DNA of 6,037 nucleotides from positions 1-6,037 of the forward strand of contig CAMLMI010000302.1 in the NCBI GenBank assembly GCA_946480965.1. Direction: 5' to 3'. How positions within the stretch are numbered: the first letter of the stretch is position 1; each line of letters starts with the position of its first letter. The notes beneath the pieces are model-generated. The model was given only the letters and a program-made list of their open reading frames with translations, made no database searches and was not told the DNA's origin. A program made the translations under genes and the position numbers. The DNA is from an uncultured Verrucomicrobiales bacterium. GTDB taxonomy: Bacteria; Verrucomicrobiota; Verrucomicrobiae; Limisphaerales; CANJSG01. Positions 1 to 4,662 of the stretch are shown piece by piece.

Positions 1-916
1 TAGGCACGCCGTGGTCGGCGAGGTGCTTCTGGAGATCGTCGCGGCGCGCGGTCAACACGTGATAGACGTGGAAGACGTGGCCGTTACCCGGTGCGGTGGT
101 CGGGGTTTCGATCGGCAGATCCTGGAGGCCGGCGGTGTAGCGGGCGGCGATCTCGGCGCGACGGGCGTTCCAGCGGTTCAGGTGCGGAAGTTTGACGCGA
201 AGGATGGCCGCCTGGAGCTCGTCGAGGCGCGAGTTGAAGCCGTGCAGGTCGTGGTGGTAGCGGCGCTCGATGCCGTGGACGCGGAGCATCTTGAGCTTCT
301 TGGCCAAGGCTTCGTCGTTGGTGACGAGCGCGCCGCCGTCGCCGTCCGCACCGAGGTTCTTCGTGGGATAGAAGCTGAAACAGCCCATCGCGCCGAAGCT
401 GCCGACGGACCGGCCGCCTTGGGTCGCGCCGATGGCCTGGGCGCAGTCTTCGATGACGTGGATCTGAGCGGGATTGGCGAAGGCGAAGATGTCGTCCAGC
501 GGCGCGGCCTGGCCGAAGAGATGGACCGGAATGATGGCCTTGGTCGCCGGGGTGATGTGCTTGGCGACATCTTCGGGATCGAGGCAGAGCGTCTTGGGAT
601 CGATGTCGGCGAAGACGAGGCGCGCGCCCATCTGGATGACGGATTCGGCCGGGGCGATGTAGGTGAAGGGCGAGGTGATGACCTCGTCGCCGGGACCGAC
701 GCCGAGCGCGCGCAGGGCGAGGGTGAGGGCGTCGGAGCCGGAGTTCACGCCGACGGCGAACTTCGTGCCGGTGAAGGCGGCCAGCTCCTGCTCGAAGGCG
801 GCGACATTGGGACCGAGGATGTAGTGGCCGCTGGCGAGGGCCTTTTCGACGGCGGGGAGGAGCTCGGACTTCAACGCCTCGTATTGGGCGGCGAGATTCA
901 GGAACGGCACGTTCAT
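1..916 (-). CDS. DegT/DnrJ/EryC1/StrS family PLP-dependent sugar aminotransferase (3' end cut off)
   Basis: This cytosolic PLP-dependent enzyme should transfer an amino group, usually from glutamate, to a keto-sugar nucleotide, as in aminosugar synthesis for O-antigen, capsule or a secondary metabolite. The visible 305 residues begin MNVPFLNLAAQY, the usual start of the family. The phosphate-binding segment NSGSDAL lies at residues 58-64. PLP-contacting Asp157 and Gln160 lie in VIEDCAQAIGA. The Schiff-base lysine is Lys186 in SFYPTKNLGADGDGG, and the conserved NSRLDE is at 228-233. The family is about 360-380 residues long, so some 60-75 C-terminal residues lie beyond the left edge. The ATG at 914-916 is chosen because it gives the family N-terminus and no in-frame ATG occurs in the roughly 50 bases upstream that were read. 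No good Shine-Dalgarno precedes it. It is transcribed divergently from the phosphofructokinase gene. The family call is secure; the sugar substrate cannot be read from this sequence. Confidence 0.93.
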   Translation of the reverse strand, partial: MNVPFLNLAAQYEALKSELLPAVEKALASGHYILGPNVAAFEQELAAFTGTKFAVGVNSGSDALTLALRALGVGPGDEVITSPFTYIAPAESVIQMGARLVFADIDPKTLCLDPEDVAKHITPATKAIIPVHLFGQAAPLDDIFAFANPAQIHVIEDCAQAIGATQGGRSVGSFGAMGCFSFYPTKNLGADGDGGALVTNDEALAKKLKMLRVHGIERRYHHDLHGFNSRLDELQAAILRVKLPHLNRWNARRAEIAARYTAGLQDLPIETPTTAPGNGHVFHVYHVLTARRDDLQKHLADHGVP

Positions 917-960
917 CGGATCGCGGGAGAATCGGGAATGCGTCGGGGAGACGGAAGAAG

Positions 961-991
961 TTTTTCCGGCGGGACCGATGGTGCGGAAAAA
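961..991. repeat. 8-bp perfect inverted repeat in the divergent intergenic region
   Basis: TTTTTCCG (961-968) and CGGAAAAA (984-991) are perfect inverted copies separated by 15 bases. They lie 45-75 bases upstream of the aminotransferase start codon and about 150 bases upstream of the phosphofructokinase start. The spacing would suit either a regulator binding site or a hairpin in the aminotransferase leader RNA. No regulator gene is nearby, and an 8-bp repeat can occur by chance, so the function is open. Confidence 0.35.
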
Positions 992-1036
992 GCCGTGTGG
1001 GTGCGCCCGCCGAGGGGTTCCGGCGGAATTCAATCT

Positions 1037-1065
1037 TTGACACCCTCCGGCACGGTTGGCAGTTT
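1037..1065 (+). promoter_or_regulatory. candidate sigma-70-type promoter for the phosphofructokinase gene
   Basis: A perfect TTGACA (-35 consensus) lies at 1037-1042. With a 17-base spacer the -10 position would be CAGTTT (1060-1065), which keeps only the A at position 2 and the final T of TATAAT. A second -35-like hexamer, TTGGCA, lies at 1056-1061, but also without a convincing -10. The location, about 80-105 bases upstream of the phosphofructokinase ATG and in a relatively AT-rich patch, is right for its promoter. The -10 is poor, so this is only a candidate. Confidence 0.3.
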
Positions 1066-1142
1066 CGCCGCTCAGTTTTAACCCTAAAGGGCGGGCCGTT
1101 CCGGTTCGTTGGCGTCGTGTCTGCCCCAACCAAGAAACTTTT

Positions 1143-2417
1143 ATGGCTGAATTAGTTGGAAATCTGCTCGTCGCCCAATCCGGCGGCCCGACCGCGGTGA
1201 TCAATTCGAGCGTCGCGGGCGTCATCACCGAGGCCGGCAAACACGAGTGCATCGAGGAGATCTACGGCGGCCTGAACGGCATCCTCGGCATCCTCAACGA
1301 GGAGCTGATCGATCTCCAGGACGAGAAGCGGAAGACCATAGAAGCCCTGCGCCACACCCCCGCCGCCGCCCTCGGCACCTGCCGCTACAAGATCAACTTC
1401 GCCAAGAAGCCCGAGCAGGCCGCCAAGGACATGGACCGGCTCTTCGAGGTCTTCCAGGCCCACAACATCCGCTACTTCTTCTACGCGGGCGGCAACGATT
1501 CCCAGGACACGTCGAACAAGATCCATGAAGAGTCCGTGAAGCGCGGCTACGAGGTCCGCGTCATCGGCGTGCCCAAGACGATCGACAACGACCTGCCCCA
1601 CACCGACCACTGCCCCGGCTACGGTTCCGTCATCAAATACAACGCCACCACCGTCGCCGAGATCGGCCTCGACGTCGGCGCGATGGCCACCGACGACGGC
1701 TCCTGCTGCATCGTCGAAGTGATGGGCCGCGCCGCCGGTTGGATCGCCGCCGGCACCGTCCTCGCCAAACAGGGCAATCCGGACAATCCCCCGCACATCA
1801 TTCTCCTGCCCGAGATCGCGTTCAACGAAGCGGCGTTCCTCGCCAAGGTGAAGGAGACCGTCGCCAAGCTGAAGTATTGCATCGTGGTCGTCGGGGAAGG
1901 CCTGAAGAACGCCGCCGGCGAGGAAATCGGCGCGGACAAGACCAAGGTGGATGCCTTCGGCCACGCCGTGCTGTCCGGCGCCGCCGACAAGCTGGCCGAG
2001 ATCGTCCAGGGCAAGCTCAACCTCAAGACCCGCACCGTGAAGCTCGGCTATGCCCAGCGCTGCGCCGCCCACTACGCCAGCGCCGTGGATTCCGAGACCG
2101 CCTTCAAGTGCGGTGAAGCGGCCGTTCGTGCCGCCGTCGATGGCAAGAGCGGCTTCATGGTCAAGATCACCCGCACCGTGGGCGTGAAGACCTACTTCGG
2201 CACCGCCCTCCAGGACCTGAAGGACATCGCGAACGTCGAACATTTCCTGCCCCGCGACTGGGTCAGCGAGGACGGCTTCCTGCCGAACGAGAAGTTCGTG
2301 GAATACGCCCTGCCGTTGATCCAGGGCGAAGTGACCCCGCCGACGGAGAACGGTCTGCCCAAATACGCCGTGCTGGAGAAGAGCCCGGTGGAAAAGAAGC
2401 TGGCCCCGCGCGCCTGA
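1143..2417 (+). CDS. pfp: diphosphate-dependent 6-phosphofructokinase (PPi-PFK)
   Basis: This cytosolic glycolytic enzyme phosphorylates fructose 6-phosphate to fructose 1,6-bisphosphate. The sequence indicates PPi rather than ATP as phosphoryl donor, which would make the step reversible. The 424-residue protein opens with the phosphate-binding loop GNLLVAQSGGPTAVIN (6-21). GGNDS (116-120) has Asp119 where ATP enzymes carry Gly (E. coli Gly104). PKTIDND (144-150) has Lys145 where ATP enzymes carry Gly124; both changes are the known PPi signature. Asp148 is the expected catalytic base. MGR is at 194-196, PE at 223-224, GEG at 251-253 and GYAQR at 302-306. Asn118 stands where most family members have a metal-binding Asp. 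The frame is open upstream to a TTG at 1056, but those residues match nothing in the family, so the ATG at 1143 is taken. Only a weak AAGAAA precedes it. The gene is monocistronic by appearance, with a strong terminator 60 bases downstream. Confidence 0.93.
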   Translation: MAELVGNLLVAQSGGPTAVINSSVAGVITEAGKHECIEEIYGGLNGILGILNEELIDLQDEKRKTIEALRHTPAAALGTCRYKINFAKKPEQAAKDMDRLFEVFQAHNIRYFFYAGGNDSQDTSNKIHEESVKRGYEVRVIGVPKTIDNDLPHTDHCPGYGSVIKYNATTVAEIGLDVGAMATDDGSCCIVEVMGRAAGWIAAGTVLAKQGNPDNPPHIILLPEIAFNEAAFLAKVKETVAKLKYCIVVVGEGLKNAAGEEIGADKTKVDAFGHAVLSGAADKLAEIVQGKLNLKTRTVKLGYAQRCAAHYASAVDSETAFKCGEAAVRAAVDGKSGFMVKITRTVGVKTYFGTALQDLKDIANVEHFLPRDWVSEDGFLPNEKFVEYALPLIQGEVTPPTENGLPKYAVLEKSPVEKKLAPRA

Positions 2418-2462
2418 TCCCCGACGAGACACGCCCGCGAGACACTTTCTAGATTCAAGACA

Positions 2463-2474
2463 CGGCTTCGGCCG
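2463..2474 (+). other. short cUUCGg tetraloop hairpin upstream of terminator
   Basis: CGGC-TTCG-GCCG forms a 4-bp GC stem capped by the exceptionally stable UUCG tetraloop with its preferred C-G closing pair. It sits between the phosphofructokinase stop codon and the terminator hairpin, so it may help protect or pause the 3' end of that transcript. The stem is short and no U-run follows, so it is not a terminator by itself. Confidence 0.4.
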
Positions 2475-2478
2475 AGCC

Positions 2479-2509
2479 AAACCCCGGGAACCTTGGTTTC
2501 CGGGGTTTT
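2479..2509 (+). terminator. strong intrinsic terminator after the phosphofructokinase gene
   Basis: AAACCCCGGGAACC (2479-2492) pairs with GGTTTCCGGGGTTT (2495-2508) along all 14 positions, with one G-U wobble (2488/2499) and a TT turn. In practice the innermost pairs open to give a small loop. The plus-strand stem ends in TTTT (2506-2509), and the AAA on the 5' arm becomes a U-run on the other strand, so it could act in both directions. It lies about 60 bases past the phosphofructokinase stop codon. Confidence 0.85.
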
Positions 2510-2544
2510 GCGTGGTTGGCATCCGACCGGCTCTCTCCGGAACC

Positions 2545-2646
2545 ATGCACCTCCTCTTGATCGGACTCTTCGCGTGGGTTGGGCTCTTGGGCATCGCGAT
2601 TTCGTTGGCTGCGGCCAATCGGATGTCCGATTCGGCCGAGATTTGA
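2545..2646 (+). CDS. putative 33-residue single-helix membrane microprotein
   Basis: I do not recognise this peptide. It reads MHLLLIGLFAWV at the start, continues hydrophobic through about residue 25 (GLLGIAISLAAA), and ends in a short polar tail NRMSDSAEI before TGA. One uninterrupted stretch of about 22 hydrophobic residues followed by a charged tail is what a single-span membrane peptide looks like. Codons mostly end in G or C, as in neighbouring genes. The frame lies between two intrinsic terminators and stops 32 bases before the second, as a small monocistronic gene would. Against it: GGAA (2539-2542) is only 2 bases from the ATG, too close for a good ribosome site. There is also little room for a promoter after the first terminator, and a 33-codon frame can occur by chance. 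The same DNA could instead be a structured RNA. Confidence 0.4.
   Translation: MHLLLIGLFAWVGLLGIAISLAAANRMSDSAEI
2612..2638 (+). other. stable 12-bp imperfect hairpin overlapping the 3' end of the small frame
   Basis: CGGCC (2612-2616) pairs with GGCCG (2634-2638), and AATCGGA (2617-2623) pairs with TCCGATT (2626-2632). The only imperfections are a bulged C at 2633 and a TG turn that would open to a small loop. The structure covers the last codons of the putative microprotein. It is followed by A/G, not a U-run, so it is not itself a terminator. It could be an RNA stability element, part of a small structured RNA, or a DNA-level palindrome for a protein. Confidence 0.45.
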
Positions 2647-2678
2647 ACCCACGCAGCGGCCCGTTTCCCCCGCTCATT

Positions 2679-2716
2679 CCCGCCGGTTCCGCAAGGTCCG
2701 GCGGGTTTTGCATTTT
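2679..2716 (+). terminator. second intrinsic terminator, before the lipoprotein gene
   Basis: CCCGCCGG (2679-2686) pairs perfectly with CCGGCGGG (2698-2705). Inside, two more C-G pairs close a GCAA tetraloop of the GNRA type (2691-2694) across a small TT/T internal loop. TTTT (2706-2709) and, after GCA, a further TTTTTT (2713-2718 region) follow directly. This is a textbook rho-independent terminator on the plus strand. Because the phosphofructokinase gene already has its own terminator, this one either backs it up or ends a separate short transcript from 2510-2678. Confidence 0.85.
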
Positions 2717-2765
2717 TTGGCATGGCCAGAATGCAGGCGGCTTGTCGAAGGCGGCGGATCGGGTC

Positions 2766-2769
2766 AAGG
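2766..2769 (+). promoter_or_regulatory. Shine-Dalgarno AAGG that favours the 2779 start of the lipoprotein gene
   Basis: AAGG is 9 bases upstream of the ATG at 2779. The two earlier in-frame ATGs at 2722 and 2731 have no such element and lie on or directly after the terminator tail, so they are poor candidates. A later ATG at 2797 has AAGG 11 bases away and would still give a good signal peptide, so it remains a possible alternative. Confidence 0.45.
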
Positions 2770-2778
2770 CTGGGCCGG

Positions 2779-3774
2779 ATGAAGGCTGTTGTGCGGATGG
2801 CGCGGGCGGAGTTTGTGCTCCGCATCTTGAAGCGGGGGCCGTTGTTGCTGCTGATCGGACTGTGGCTCGTGTCGGGCTGCCGGACGATGCCCGAGCCCAA
2901 GCAGGTGGCCGAGCGACGCGCCTTCACCCTGGTTCCCGGCGCGGTCTGGCAAATCGCCTTGCCCGATGGCAAGCCGTTCGATCCCTCTGCACTGTTGACC
3001 ACCCCGGATGGCGGCCTGTTCACGCTGAACGACAAGGAAGCGGTGCTCTATCGGCTGGTCGCCCGTCGGGGCGAAGCCATCGCCCATCTGATGCGCGTTC
3101 CCGGATTCTTCGCCCCGGAACAACTGGCACCGTTCCGCACGGAAAAGCGCGACCGCTACGATGTCGAAGGGCTGGCGCGCGACGACGCGGGGCGGATCTA
3201 TGTGAGCGAAGAGGCGAACCGCTGGGTGCTGCGGTTCGCCCCGGATGGTTCGCGCATGGAACGGCTGGCCATCGACTGGTCGCCGGTGACGCGGTTCTTC
3301 GACCCCAAGGACTGGAACGCCTCTTTGGAAGGCGTGGCCGTCATCGGGCGGACGCTCTTCGTCGCGAACGAGCGCAGCTTGCCGCGCATCGTCCGGGTGG
3401 ACCTGGATTCGCAGAAGGTTGTGGGGGACTTCTCGCCGACCTTCCACGTGCCGCTGGTGAACGAAGCGCATTACAGCGACCTCTCGACCTGGAGGGGGAA
3501 TCTCTTCGTGCTGGTGAGGAGCCGCGCCCAGATCCTGGAGGTCGATCCCGCGACCGAGCAGGTGGTGGCGGAATACGACGCGTCGTTCGCGGAGAAAGAC
3601 CCGGCGTTCGCCTACATCACGCGCTACGGCACGGGGAATCTGGAAGGCTTGGCCATCGACGCGGACGGCTTCTGGCTGGTGACGGACAACAACGGTCTCG
3701 GCCGCCAACAGCATCCCGATGATCCGCGCCCAACGCTGTTCTTCTGTCCGTGGCCGGAAGAGGCCCGACGTTGA
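2779..3774 (+). CDS. lipoprotein with SdiA-regulated / esterase-like phytase beta-propeller domain
   Basis: This is an exported lipoprotein of 331 residues. A basic N-terminus (MKAVVRMARAEFVLRILKR) is followed by the hydrophobic core PLLLLIGLWL and the lipobox LVSGC, so Cys34 should be lipidated. Arg at +2 suggests sorting to the outer membrane if the Lol rule applies. The mature part looks like a beta-propeller of the SdiA-regulated / phytase-esterase-like group. EG(L/V)A occurs three times (130-133, 184-187, 289-292), each followed by a beta-strand pattern such as GRIYVSEEANRWVLRF. The family-like ending LVTDNNG (300-306) is followed by PTLFF. The enzymatic activity of such domains is poorly defined; phosphatase, esterase or a binding role are all possible. 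The gene follows a terminator by about 60 bases, so it probably has its own promoter, though none is clear. No terminator follows it, so it likely reads into the next gene 102 bases on. Confidence 0.78.
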   Translation: MKAVVRMARAEFVLRILKRGPLLLLIGLWLVSGCRTMPEPKQVAERRAFTLVPGAVWQIALPDGKPFDPSALLTTPDGGLFTLNDKEAVLYRLVARRGEAIAHLMRVPGFFAPEQLAPFRTEKRDRYDVEGLARDDAGRIYVSEEANRWVLRFAPDGSRMERLAIDWSPVTRFFDPKDWNASLEGVAVIGRTLFVANERSLPRIVRVDLDSQKVVGDFSPTFHVPLVNEAHYSDLSTWRGNLFVLVRSRAQILEVDPATEQVVAEYDASFAEKDPAFAYITRYGTGNLEGLAIDADGFWLVTDNNGLGRQQHPDDPRPTLFFCPWPEEARR

Positions 3775-3876
3775 AACGGCGGCTCCAGGAACGAGCCGGA
3801 ACCCCGTCCCGCCATGAGCCGCCAAGGGCCGCCGGATGGGCCTCGACGTTTGACCTGTTCCCGTCCCGAAACTCCA

Positions 3877-4662
3877 ATGAAGCACGTGGACACCTACTGG
3901 AACGGCCTGCGCCAATATCGCCGGGGATTCCCGCTGCTCTTCCGCGCGCGGATCTGGCCGCTGGTGGTGGTGCCCGCGCTCCTGAGCCTGGCGTATGTGC
4001 CCGCGCTACTGACGGCGGGCTGGTTCTTCTTCGACGACGCGGCGTCCTACGTCACCGGCCATTGGTTGCCGGAGGTCTTGGACGTCGCGGTGGTGCGCTG
4101 GCTGGTGCTGGCGGCGATCTGGGTCGGCGGGCTGTATCTTGGTTTCAACCTCTACCGGAACGCGGTGATGATCCTCTACTCGCCGGTGCTCGGCATGATG
4201 TCGGTGCGGGCGGAGATGGCGGCTTATCCCGACCGGGTTTGTCCTGATCCGAAGACGGCCATCCTGGAATCCATCATGCGCGGCGTGTCGGTCAGCCTGT
4301 TGAGTCTCCTGCTGGAAATCGCCTGCCTCGTCTTCTGCTGGGCGCTGTTGCTGGTGCCGGTCATCGGCGGAGTGCTGATGGTCGTGCTGCTGCCGCTCAG
4401 CCAAATGTATCTCGCCGGACAGGGCTTCTTCGATCCGGCGCTGGAGCGGCGCGGGCACGGGGTCTTGGGCAGCTTTCGTTTTGCTTGGCGGAACAAGCGC
4501 CGCGCCATCGGCTGCGGCGCGGGCTTCGTCGGGCTCACGCTGGTGCCGGTGGCCGGCTGGATTCTCGGGCCGCCGCTCGGCGTGGTGGCGGGCACGATGA
4601 CGGTCGGGGACTTGCTTCCGGCGGAGCAAAAGCCGGATAACCTCGCGGAACTCGCGCCGTGA
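3877..4662 (+). CDS. EI24 domain / CysZ-like integral membrane protein
   Basis: This is a 261-residue inner-membrane protein of the EI24/CysZ family; CysZ of E. coli is a 253-residue sulfate permease feeding cysteine synthesis. The N-terminus TYWNGLRQYRRGFPLLFRAR (6-25) is the amphipathic lead-in typical of the family. Hydrophobic segments lie at about 27-52, 72-105, 137-172 (long, perhaps a re-entrant pair) and 211-241. Family landmarks are LLPLSQMYLAGQGFFDPALE (171-190) followed by RRG, the basic stretch RFAWRNKRR (201-209), and PPLGVVAGTM (232-241). The ATG at 3877 is preferred because the family motif starts immediately after it. An in-frame ATG at 3814 would add 21 low-complexity residues, and neither start has a good ribosome site. 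Its stop overlaps the helicase start by 4 bp. No cys genes are visible, so a sulfate role is unproven and only the family is assigned. Confidence 0.82.
   Translation: MKHVDTYWNGLRQYRRGFPLLFRARIWPLVVVPALLSLAYVPALLTAGWFFFDDAASYVTGHWLPEVLDVAVVRWLVLAAIWVGGLYLGFNLYRNAVMILYSPVLGMMSVRAEMAAYPDRVCPDPKTAILESIMRGVSVSLLSLLLEIACLVFCWALLLVPVIGGVLMVVLLPLSQMYLAGQGFFDPALERRGHGVLGSFRFAWRNKRRAIGCGAGFVGLTLVPVAGWILGPPLGVVAGTMTVGDLLPAEQKPDNLAELAP

Noticed and set aside
11..1081. Long plus-strand frame of 356 codons opposite the aminotransferase
   Set aside because: It is antisense to a gene with clear family motifs. Its composition is low-complexity Gly/Ala/Glu/Val, as expected from the opposite strand of GC-rich coding DNA.
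2467..2640. Direct repeat TTCGGCCGAG at 2467-2476 and 2631-2640
   Set aside because: Ten matching bases made mostly of GC palindrome are easily coincidental here. Each copy is part of a different hairpin, and the flanks do not match.
2641..2660. ATTTGAACCCACG resembling a tRNA T-loop
   Set aside because: On the opposite strand it reads GGTTCAAAT, but the flanking bases do not form a T-stem, and no acceptor or anticodon arm can be folded around it.
1152..3035. Minus-strand frame of 627 codons across the phosphofructokinase gene and the following gap
   Set aside because: It is antisense to a certain gene, crosses two terminators, and has no recognisable motif. High GC removes stop codons on this frame.
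2493..3722. Plus-strand frame of 409 codons overlapping the lipoprotein gene
   Set aside because: It starts inside a terminator hairpin and runs out of frame through the lipoprotein, whose signal peptide, lipobox and repeated motifs identify the real frame.
3780..3798. CGGCTC/GAGCCG hairpin just after the lipoprotein stop codon
   Set aside because: It has only 6 bp with a 7-base loop and no following T-run, so it does not support termination between the lipoprotein and membrane-protein genes.
3850..3878. TTGACC as a -35 box for the membrane-protein gene
   Set aside because: The -10 position at correct spacing would fall on the start codon and does not resemble TATAAT.
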